NCBI GenBank assembly: GCA_030150135.1
Contig: JASLGO010000003.1
Location: 1 to 7,554 of the forward strand
Reading direction: 5' to 3'
Origin: Aquirhabdus sp.
GTDB taxonomy: Bacteria; Pseudomonadota; Gammaproteobacteria; Pseudomonadales; Moraxellaceae
Length of the DNA stretch: 7,554 nt
Position numbers and translations under genes: made by a program. Shown here in pieces: positions 1-5,458 of the stretch (positions within the stretch are counted from its first letter, which is position 1; each line of letters begins with the position of its first letter). The notes under the pieces are model-generated. The model saw only the letters and a program-made list of their open reading frames with translations, was not told the DNA's origin and did no database searches.

Positions 1-163
1 TCGTGCCTAATTCTTTAGGTGGCGCATTCAGATATTTTGCATCATGCCAGCGCAAAGTCGGCGTAATCACCTGATAGCCAAGTTGTTCAAAATAGGTTTT
101 ATAGCCTGTCCAAATCTCTCCTGAACCCCACATGCCATGAATCATCAATAATGTTTTAGACAC
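1..163 (-). CDS. alpha/beta hydrolase, partial (N-terminal 54 residues; cut by window edge)
   Basis: The minus-strand frame opens with GTG at 163-161, preceded by AAGGAA about nine bases upstream, and runs off the left edge after 54 codons. It encodes the start of an alpha/beta-hydrolase fold: a first beta strand leading into an HGMWGSGE oxyanion-hole segment (residues 9-16). By hand alignment 38 of 54 residues match the complete hydrolase at 289-1059, and both genes use a GTG start followed by SKT, so these are tandem paralogs. The nucleophile elbow and the Asp and His are outside the window, so activity cannot be judged. A terminator lies between the two genes, so this copy probably has its own promoter; a weak candidate is TTGCTG, 16 bases, TATTGT (212 down to 185). 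Substrate unknown. Confidence 0.85.
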   Translation of the reverse strand, partial: MSKTLLMIHGMWGSGEIWTGYKTYFEQLGYQVITPTLRWHDAKYLNAPPKELGT

Positions 164-220
164 GACTCAATTCCTTTTAGAGTGACAATATAAAGTTGTG
201 TTGACTCAGCAACATTGCCC

Positions 221-250
221 AATAAAAAAGCTGGGGTCAACCCCAGCCTT
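221..250 (-). terminator. rho-independent terminator of the complete hydrolase gene
   Basis: Read on the minus strand, a perfect 7-bp GC-rich stem (GCTGGGG / CCCCAGC, forward 241-247 and 230-236) encloses the loop TTGA, and a run of six T follows at once (forward 229-224). The stem can be lengthened by a G-T wobble and two A-T pairs. It lies about 40 bases after the hydrolase stop codon at 289 and ahead of the next paralog. There is no matching T-run on the plus strand, so it acts one way. Confidence 0.87.
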
Positions 251-288
251 GTATCGCCTATCGTCAAGCACGATGAAGCACAAAAATA

Positions 289-1059
289 TCAGTGCGTCTT
301 AATCCAGTCTGCCACATAGTCTGCTATTTCTTGCCAGCCTTTTTGCTGATGAATGGCATGGGCAAATTTTTTGAATTCTTTATAAGTCACATCATTTGTT
401 TTCTTATATTTTTTCGCAATTTGTTTCACAACAGATGCGGGCACAATTCGATCTTTGCCACCAGAAATCACTAATATTGGACACTTAATTGCATTACCAT
501 CAACATAGGTTGCTTTATTACCATCTAATGGCCAGAACGCGATTTCAAATGCAGCCTGACCTGATTCAAAAGAATATTTGTTATATTCTTCAACTTGTTG
601 TTGTGGTGTTAATAAGTTCAGAATACCAAATTTTGCTTCTTCAAGAGTAAGGCGCATCGGCTTCTTCCAAAACCCCCAAACACTGAGTACTGACAAAAAT
701 GTTCGAGTTGATGAAGGACGTAATGCCAAAACACCTGCAGGTGGCGCTGATGTCAATAATACAAGTTTGCTAGCCAATCCTCGGCTTGCTAGGATCTGTG
801 CAAGCAATCCGCCCATTGAATGTCCCATGATAATTGGTTTTTCATCTAATGCACGAATTTCTTTTTCTAAATCATTGGCATAATCCAGAATACTCACAGT
901 ACCCAGCTCTTGTGGTGCAACAGCTTTGTATTTTTCACCATGAAGTCGTAATGTCGGGGCAATAACGCGATAACCTTGGGCTTCGAAATACTCTTTATAT
1001 CCAGTCCAAACTTCACCAGAACCCCACATACCATGAATCATAAATATTGTTTTTGACAC
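289..1059 (-). CDS. alpha/beta hydrolase, 256 residues
   Basis: A complete single-domain alpha/beta hydrolase, probably cytoplasmic (no signal peptide). The visible motifs are an HGMWG oxyanion-hole segment (residues 9-13), the nucleophile elbow GHSMGG (79-84, Ser81), a candidate acid Asp203 in GGKDRIVP, and a candidate catalytic His234 in FAHAIH, a few residues before a GW-E-IADYVADW end typical of the fold. A cap-like insertion of roughly residues 105-180 replaces the short loop after strand 6. The family covers esterases, lipases, lactonases and related enzymes, so the reaction cannot be named. The start is GTG at 1059; AAGGAAAA lies upstream at good spacing and the paralog at 163 starts in the same way. 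It is transcribed divergently from phoH and ends in a strong terminator. Confidence 0.88.
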   Translation of the reverse strand: MSKTIFMIHGMWGSGEVWTGYKEYFEAQGYRVIAPTLRLHGEKYKAVAPQELGTVSILDYANDLEKEIRALDEKPIIMGHSMGGLLAQILASRGLASKLVLLTSAPPAGVLALRPSSTRTFLSVLSVWGFWKKPMRLTLEEAKFGILNLLTPQQQVEEYNKYSFESGQAAFEIAFWPLDGNKATYVDGNAIKCPILVISGGKDRIVPASVVKQIAKKYKKTNDVTYKEFKKFAHAIHQQKGWQEIADYVADWIKTH

Positions 1060-1097
1060 GAAGATTTTCCTTTTTTATGTTTTAGCGAGTGCTCGAA

Positions 1098-1126
1098 AAG
1101 ATAAAGTAATTTCAGTAGCTAGTCTA
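1098..1126 (-). promoter_or_regulatory. candidate sigma-70 promoter for the hydrolase gene
   Basis: On the minus strand TAGACT (forward 1126-1121) and TATCTT (forward 1103-1098) are separated by exactly 17 bases. Each matches the consensus at four of six positions. Transcription would begin near 1091 and leave a leader of about 30 bases. A stronger lone -10 box, TATACT (forward 1164-1159), lies further upstream but has no recognisable -35 partner. Inferred from consensus only. Confidence 0.3.
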
Positions 1127-1239
1127 CCCTAGAGACATAAATAAACGCCTCTAAAAAAAGTATATTTTATGACTATCTGCCCGATCGTATTTTTATTCAC
1201 AATTTATTCCAGAATATCGCCAAAATCATCATCAGAGCG

Positions 1240-1248
1240 TGCTATAAC
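1240..1248 (+). promoter_or_regulatory. candidate extended -10 promoter for phoH-ybeY
   Basis: TGC followed by TATAAC (-10 box at 1243-1248, five of six consensus) forms an extended -10 element, which can function without a good -35 box; none is visible at 16-18 bases upstream. The transcript would start near 1255 and give an approximately 80-base leader before the phoH TTG. Inferred from consensus only. Confidence 0.35.
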
Positions 1249-1334
1249 ACACATCAAGGGATAGACGATTGTCATTTTTTTAACGATACTCATCACACCC
1301 CTTATTTTCGCCACTTTAGCAAAAAGGAAATGCC

Positions 1335-2435
1335 TTGGCCGCAACCATCAGTCGCACTATCGAATTCTCTGGCATCACGCTAGAACGCCTTAAAGCCATG
1401 GTTGGCGGATATAACGCCCACCTCAAACTGATCGAACAACGTATAGATGTCAAAATATCCCACCGAGGGAGTCTATTTGTCGTTGAAGGTGAACTGGATG
1501 CGGTAGAACGTGCTGAAAGTCTGCTAGAGCGGTTGTATCAAGAAACAGAAGAAACGCGAAATCTCACACCAGAACATCTACATTTACTCATTCAAGGCAG
1601 TCAAACTGATCGTACTCACCATCACACCAACGAAGATGATGATAACGAAGAACCTGAAGTTTTTTTAAATACACGCAAAGGTAAAATCGCGCCGCGCGGT
1701 GCAAATCAGAAACGCTATGTTCAGCGCATTTTAGAAAGTGATATTTCCTTTGGTATTGGGCCAGCAGGAACAGGGAAAACCTATCTTGCAGTCGCATGTG
1801 CGGTCGATATGTTAGAGCGTAACGAAATCCAACGTATTCTCCTCGTCCGCCCTGCTGTAGAAGCAGGTGAAAAATTAGGTTTTTTACCTGGTGATCTCTC
1901 ACAAAAAATTGATCCATATTTGCGTCCGTTGTATGACGCCCTATATGACATGCTGGGGTCTGAAAAAGTTGCGAAATTAATCGAGCGCCAAGTGATTGAG
2001 GTTGCGCCGCTTGCTTATATGCGTGGTCGTACTTTGAGCCATTCTTTTGTGATTCTGGACGAAGCACAAAACACCACGCCTGAACAAATGAAAATGTTCC
2101 TAACTCGTCTTGGTTTTGGATCGCGCGCGGTCATTACGGGCGACATTACGCAGGTTGACTTACCTCGCGGTCAAATGTCTGGGCTTGCTCACGCGCTCAG
2201 GATTGTTGAGAATATTGAAGAAATTCATATTACTCGTTTCCATTCGCGTGATGTCGTTCGTCATTATCTCGTACAAAAAATTGTTGAAGCTTATGATGAT
2301 TACGATCTCCAACATATGAGTGAGAAAATTGCCGAGCGCCGTGAACGGCTGGCATTACAAAAAGCAGCTGTCGATGCAAATGATGCGGCAAGTGATGCAC
2401 AATACGACACTGAATCCACTTTGAAATCTGTTTAA
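1335..2435 (+). CDS. phoH: PhoH-like (YbeZ-type) ATPase, 366 residues, TTG start
   Basis: This is a cytoplasmic P-loop ATPase of the PhoH family, whose members pair with YbeY and are implicated in RNA metabolism. In order: an N-terminal KH-like/PhoH-associated region (about residues 8-70, including IEQRIDVKISHRG), a polar His/Asp/Glu linker (about 90-110, with a run of three His then three Asp), and the ATPase domain. That domain shows Walker A GPAGTGKT (142-149), Walker B VILDEAQN (239-246, Asp242/Glu243) and the family motif TGDITQVDLP (268-277). The length fits the long gammaproteobacterial form. The start is TTG: the frame has a stop at 1317-1319 and no other start before 1335, and AAGGAA lies five bases upstream. 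A nearer ATG at 1330 is out of frame. ybeY begins 23 bp later, so the two are probably co-transcribed. Confidence 0.95.
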   Translation: MAATISRTIEFSGITLERLKAMVGGYNAHLKLIEQRIDVKISHRGSLFVVEGELDAVERAESLLERLYQETEETRNLTPEHLHLLIQGSQTDRTHHHTNEDDDNEEPEVFLNTRKGKIAPRGANQKRYVQRILESDISFGIGPAGTGKTYLAVACAVDMLERNEIQRILLVRPAVEAGEKLGFLPGDLSQKIDPYLRPLYDALYDMLGSEKVAKLIERQVIEVAPLAYMRGRTLSHSFVILDEAQNTTPEQMKMFLTRLGFGSRAVITGDITQVDLPRGQMSGLAHALRIVENIEEIHITRFHSRDVVRHYLVQKIVEAYDDYDLQHMSEKIAERRERLALQKAAVDANDAASDAQYDTESTLKSV

Positions 2436-2458
2436 TAAAAGCCCAGACAAAGAAAATC

Positions 2459-3025
2459 ATGAAATCCAGTAAAAAATCAGCGCTCAAAAAAAGTGGCGAA
2501 ACCAATCGTAAAGACCGCCACAAAGACAAACGACGCCAAAAGAAACTGCAACTTCGCCTACAAAAGGTTTGCCATTCGACACTACTCGACATCCGTAAAC
2601 GCGATTTACACGTTTGGATTTGGGAAACGCTGGCGACCATCGGAATTAAGAAAAAAAGAAAATGTGAAGTGACGATTCGAATCGTTGATCTTGAAGAAAG
2701 CCAATTCTTGAATTTTAACTATCGTAATAAAGCAAAACCAACCAATGTCTTGTCATTTCCTTCTGATATTCCAAAGGAAATCTTAGAAATACTTCCTCAT
2801 AAGCCATTGGGAGACTTAGTCATTTGCTTGCCTGTGATCGTGCAAGAAGCCGATGAACAAGGCAAAACAACACAAGAACATTTTGCGCACCTAGTCGTTC
2901 ACGGCATATTACATTTGCTGGGTTATGATCACGAAATCAGTGATGAAGATGCGGTCATCATGGAAAGTTTAGAAATTGAGATTATGCAAGCCTTAGGGTT
3001 TAGCGATCCGTATGAGGATCGCTAA
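2459..3025 (+). CDS. ybeY: endoribonuclease YbeY (rRNA maturation factor), 188 residues with basic N-terminal extension
   Basis: YbeY is a zinc-dependent single-strand endoribonuclease of the UPF0054 family. It acts in 16S rRNA 3'-end maturation and ribosome quality control. The metal site is clear: HGILHLLGYDH at residues 148-158 gives His148, His152 and His158. The conserved core YRNKAKPTNVLSFPSDIP (88-105) carries the conserved Arg89 (Arg59 in E. coli by alignment). The family is usually about 150-160 residues; here about 28 extra residues precede the KLQLRLQ strand, and they are dominated by Lys, Arg and Ser. No ATG, GTG or TTG codon exists near the usual start, so ATG 2459 is supported and the extension looks real. 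The ribosome-binding site is weak (AAAGAAAA). The last codons lie inside a perfect inverted repeat. Confidence 0.94.
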   Translation: MKSSKKSALKKSGETNRKDRHKDKRRQKKLQLRLQKVCHSTLLDIRKRDLHVWIWETLATIGIKKKRKCEVTIRIVDLEESQFLNFNYRNKAKPTNVLSFPSDIPKEILEILPHKPLGDLVICLPVIVQEADEQGKTTQEHFAHLVVHGILHLLGYDHEISDEDAVIMESLEIEIMQALGFSDPYEDR

Positions 3026-3040
3026 GCTGTAGTCAGCTTA
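3000..3040 (+). repeat. two overlapping hairpins at the 3' end of ybeY
   Basis: The first hairpin is a perfect 10-bp inverted repeat, TTAGCGATCC (3000-3009) and GGATCGCTAA (3016-3025), with loop GTATGA; its 3' arm contains the ybeY stop codon. The second is TAAGCTG (3023-3029), TAGT, CAGCTTA (3034-3040), a 7-bp stem that shares the TAA with the first. Neither has a following T-tract (TTGTGAATAT comes next), so this is not a textbook rho-independent terminator. It may still mark the transcript end or protect the 3' end of the mRNA. Confidence 0.6.
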
Positions 3041-3051
3041 TTGTGAATATA

Positions 3052-3122
3052 GGGCAGGTTTGGAACCTGCCCCTACAACTGAAAAAAGACGAATCACGTA
3101 GGGGTGGGTTCTAAACCCACTC
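3052..3122. repeat. inverted pair of REP-like palindromes (BIME-like) between convergent genes
   Basis: Unit A (3052-3076) is GGGCAGGTT, loop TGG, AACCTGCCC, then CTAC; read on the minus strand it starts GTAG followed by a 9-bp stem. Unit B (3098-3122) reads GTAG on the plus strand, then GGGTGGGTT, loop CTA, AACCCACTC, a 9-bp stem with one G-T pair. The units face each other across a 21-base spacer. A GTAG tetranucleotide heading a short GC-rich hairpin, in inverted pairs, is the known layout of REP sequences mobilised by RAYT (TnpA-REP) transposases. Only this pair is in the window and no RAYT gene is present, so the family assignment is inferred. Confidence 0.6.
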
Positions 3123-3138
3123 AGACCTCCAAAAACAC

Positions 3139-4080
3139 TCAGTTACCAACCTCAAGCTCATCTTGATCTGAAAAACGCCATGTGCGGATAATATGAAGCT
3201 GACTATATCCTTTCATCGCCTCATCAAAATGACCATAAGGCGCACCATGTCTCACTGATGCTTTAGCTGCTTCATCCAAAATATGGTATCCCGAAGTCTG
3301 CATCAACCGAATCGCACGAATGGAACCATCACGCTCTAAAATAACCATTAAACGGACATCGCCTTTAATTCCACGGTTTCTGGCTTCGATCGGATAGTTA
3401 CCATTCCCTGCTCTCTCCACCTTACGACGAAACTGATTCATATACACTGCGCTAGGGTCAGCGCGTGTCGAAACGCTGTCGACGGTATGAACACTGGTAG
3501 TACGGCTATACTCTTGCTTTTGAGTGGCATATTGCGCCTCAAGCGTTGCAATCATTGATGCAGTTGAGGCTTGTTGATCTTCTCGCTTACGCTGCTGATG
3601 CGCACGCCGATTCTTTTCATCTTGTTTTTGTACACTCCAACTTTCAGCACTTGTTAGTGTACGCTCACCTTCCTCGCTCGCTTCTTCTGGATCTAGTTTT
3701 TGCTGAATAATCTGAATCGTCACGTTTTGTTCATGCACTTCTTGATTCTGATTTTGATTCTGCATGAGACTGGTTAAACGATGCGCCGAGCGCAATACAC
3801 CTGAACCTTGTTGGTTCGCTTGCGCAAGATAATCAGCATCAGGATTTTTTTCTTTTGAATCAGTCACGGCAAGAGCAATATCTTTCATGACCGATTGTTT
3901 ATCACTTGGCGCAACAAACGTAATGCCAAAAATAAAAATGACATGTAGCATCACCGCCAATAAGACAGAAATTGCGAGAACACGGTCGGAACGACAAGCG
4001 TGTATGAATTGAGAGATTTTTTGCCACGCCATTGAAATGGGCATCCATGCATAAAAACGATTGACTTGCAGCTCTTCCAT
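3139..4080 (-). CDS. TonB-like energy transducer, 313 residues
   Basis: This is an inner-membrane protein with a periplasmic C-terminal domain, of the type that transmits proton-motive force from ExbB/ExbD to outer-membrane receptors. There is a cytoplasmic N-tail of about 32 residues and one membrane anchor (about 34-57, with a His at residue 46). A long polar Gln/Glu/Arg-rich spacer (about 60-215) has no Pro-Lys/Pro-Glu repeats, and a TonB C-terminal domain occupies about 216-303. That domain has NYPIEARNRGIKGDV (228-242), a strand with DGSI (251-254), SGYHILDEAA (263-272) and a final RTWRF strand. The start is ATG 4080; Met13 and Met17 are alternatives, and none has a good ribosome-binding site. 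No exbB, exbD or receptor gene is adjacent. It could serve a paralogous Tol/Ton-like system. It converges on ybeY and diverges from the gene at 4320. Confidence 0.85.
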   Translation of the reverse strand: MEELQVNRFYAWMPISMAWQKISQFIHACRSDRVLAISVLLAVMLHVIFIFGITFVAPSDKQSVMKDIALAVTDSKEKNPDADYLAQANQQGSGVLRSAHRLTSLMQNQNQNQEVHEQNVTIQIIQQKLDPEEASEEGERTLTSAESWSVQKQDEKNRRAHQQRKREDQQASTASMIATLEAQYATQKQEYSRTTSVHTVDSVSTRADPSAVYMNQFRRKVERAGNGNYPIEARNRGIKGDVRLMVILERDGSIRAIRLMQTSGYHILDEAAKASVRHGAPYGHFDEAMKGYSQLHIIRTWRFSDQDELEVGN

Positions 4081-4127
4081 GATTGAATTTCGATTCTATT
4101 TAAAAAATTTGCACAAGAATGCATGAA

Positions 4128-4156
4128 TTGACACTAAATATAGGCGATTTTACGAC
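4128..4156 (+). promoter_or_regulatory. candidate promoter for the unrecognised gene at 4320
   Basis: A perfect -35 box, TTGACA (4128-4133), is followed after 17 bases by a poor -10 box, TACGAC (4151-4156, three of six). If used, the leader would be about 155 bases and would carry the 10-base direct repeat at 4268-4293. No better pair is obvious in the 239-bp divergent region. Inferred from consensus only. Confidence 0.22.
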
Positions 4157-4267
4157 TATTAGAGATTTTTAAGCGAATCTACACTCAAACACGCATACTA
4201 ATGTGTAAAATCATATCATGTAAAACACAACCGAGCATGAATTACGAAACACTATCATGACAAACAG

Positions 4268-4293
4268 ACGTTGAGATTTAAAAACGTCGAGAT
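4268..4293 (+). repeat. short direct repeat in the leader of the gene at 4320
   Basis: ACGTTGAGAT (4268-4277) and ACGTCGAGAT (4284-4293) match at nine of ten bases and are spaced 16 bases start to start. They lie just ahead of the AAGGA and start-codon region of the downstream gene. The pair could be a regulator site or chance; only the repeat itself is observed. Confidence 0.4.
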
Positions 4294-4319
4294 AAAGAAG
4301 GATTGATGAAGAGCGTCTT

Positions 4320-4961
4320 ATGCAAAATTTTTTCCAACGACTGGTAACTGGTGTCCAAGACTTTTACCAGAAAGCTGAAGAATTGATCGAAGAAGAACGC
4401 GAGCTTCCTTTATCACAAAAGCTACTCAATGATTTTATTGAGCGCTACGTCACCGAAAATGTCGACCAAATTAAAGATCTTCATGCCGACATCTTTGATG
4501 GCTGGTTACGCTTGTTTGCAACGATTGAATTTAAAGGCGTCAATGCACAGTTGTATGTCGATTTATATTTAGTCCAACTTCATCTGAATCGAGAAACTCA
4601 AGAACTTGTCTTCGAACAAAAAAATGGCACTCAAGTTGTTCAAATCGACTTCAATAAATGGACAAAAAAAATCGCTTTCCAATTTGCCATGTGGTTTTAT
4701 CGTTTTAAAGGCATAGATCCTCTTGCTGATATTTTACGTCGCCTTGGTATCATTACCGTTCGCAGTAATTTGCTTCACCTTAATCTCGAACGATGGCTAG
4801 CCCACCGCCCTAAAGTCATGCGCGTCCTGCGTCGTGTCGAAATTAATCGCGCACAGCTCAGAGAAGATCAATTGGTCTTGCAAGCGAATCTGAACTTTAT
4901 GGCCTTGTTTGGACGTAGTGCGGAAGAACGATTACTCGATGAGGAAAATGGTCGAGGATAG
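4320..4961 (+). CDS. uncharacterised conserved-looking protein, 213 residues
   Basis: I do not recognise a family. The predicted protein is soluble, with no signal peptide or membrane segment. Residues 1-50 look helical and charged (EELIEEERELP at 20-30). The middle (about 65-115) alternates hydrophobic and polar residues as beta strands would, for example AQLYVDLYLVQLHL at 75-88. A basic, Trp/Phe-rich helix region follows (113-150, including FAMWFYRFKG), and a strand-like end (172-195) is followed by a charged tail. This could be a lipid- or membrane-surface-binding fold, but that is conjecture from composition. The start at ATG 4320 has only GAAGAG six bases upstream; the better AAGGA (4298-4302) is 17 bases away. 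It is transcribed divergently from the TonB-like gene, 239 bp away. Confidence 0.78.
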   Translation: MQNFFQRLVTGVQDFYQKAEELIEEERELPLSQKLLNDFIERYVTENVDQIKDLHADIFDGWLRLFATIEFKGVNAQLYVDLYLVQLHLNRETQELVFEQKNGTQVVQIDFNKWTKKIAFQFAMWFYRFKGIDPLADILRRLGIITVRSNLLHLNLERWLAHRPKVMRVLRRVEINRAQLREDQLVLQANLNFMALFGRSAEERLLDEENGRG

Positions 4962-4983
4962 CACTGGATTTAAAAAGATTTGA

Positions 4984-5012
4984 TTGATAAATCACGATAC
5001 ACTCCCTGTCAT
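4984..5012 (+). promoter_or_regulatory. candidate promoter for ridA-priA
   Basis: TTGATA (4984-4989, five of six consensus) and TGTCAT (5007-5012, four of six) are separated by 17 bases. The start point would be near 5019, about 30 bases before ridA. This suits the 87-bp gap after the upstream gene, which contains no strong terminator. Inferred from consensus only. Confidence 0.28.
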
Positions 5013-5048
5013 TCACATGTTCTATTCATTTTATTTTAGGAAAATACT

Positions 5049-5429
5049 ATGCGCCGCGTTATCCACACTGCAAATGCTCCTGCTGCGATCGGTACTTACT
5101 CACAAGCCATTCAAACTGGAAATACGGTTTATTTGTCTGGTCAGATTGGCTTAGATCCACACAGCATGCAACTTGTAGACGGCATCGAAGCCCAAATTCG
5201 TCGCGTTTTTGATAACGTCAAGGCAGTCTGTGAAGCGGCTGATGGTTCATTAGCAAATATCGCAAAAATTAATATTTTCTTGATCGATCTCGCAAACTTC
5301 CAATTGGTTAATCAAATCATGGGCGAATACTTTGCTGAACCATACCCAGCACGTGCAGCATTGGGTGTTGCCAGCCTGCCACGCGGTGCGTTGGTTGAAA
5401 TGGACGGTGTGATGGTTTTGGCTGACTAA
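5049..5429 (+). CDS. ridA: RidA family enamine/imine deaminase, 126 residues
   Basis: RidA hydrolyses reactive 2-aminoacrylate and related enamines/imines released by PLP enzymes such as threonine dehydratase. It works as a cytoplasmic trimer with active sites between subunits. Length and motifs fit: APAAIGTYSQA (10-20) with Tyr17, SGQIGLDP (30-37), and the family signature PARAALGVASLP (100-111) with Arg102, equivalent to the essential Arg105 of E. coli, plus Glu117 (Glu120). The position of E. coli Cys107 is Ala104 here; that Cys is not required by the hydrolysis mechanism. AGGAAAA lies at good distance before ATG 5049. priA starts 29 bp after the stop with no terminator between them, so co-transcription is likely. 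Confidence 0.95.
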   Translation: MRRVIHTANAPAAIGTYSQAIQTGNTVYLSGQIGLDPHSMQLVDGIEAQIRRVFDNVKAVCEAADGSLANIAKINIFLIDLANFQLVNQIMGEYFAEPYPARAALGVASLPRGALVEMDGVMVLAD

Positions 5430-5458
5430 ACAGCAAGCCTAGAGCCTCCTCAGCGCAT

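Noticed and set aside
292..883. Plus-strand open frames opposite the hydrolase (292-474 and 578-883)
   Set aside because: The minus-strand hydrolase has full catalytic motifs, a start signal and a terminator; the plus-strand frames have none.
1160..1164. TATACT box on the minus strand as the main hydrolase promoter
   Set aside because: The -10 is good, but no -35 lies 16-18 bases upstream, and a spaced pair exists nearer the gene.
1588..2067. Minus-strand open frame of 159 codons inside phoH
   Set aside because: It lies wholly opposite the conserved PhoH ATPase domain, has no family resemblance and no ribosome-binding site; it is a shadow of phoH.
2110..2319. Plus-strand open frame of 69 codons inside phoH
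   Set aside because: It is in another frame of the conserved Walker B region, without its own start signal.
2230..2640. Minus-strand open frame of 136 codons across the phoH-ybeY junction
   Set aside because: It is antisense to two well-supported genes, and its composition (Arg, Leu, Phe, Ser runs) reflects the complement of Lys/Glu codons.
3052..3122. CRISPR-like array or intrinsic terminator
   Set aside because: There are only two units, in inverted rather than direct orientation, and no T-tract follows either hairpin; a REP-like pair fits better.
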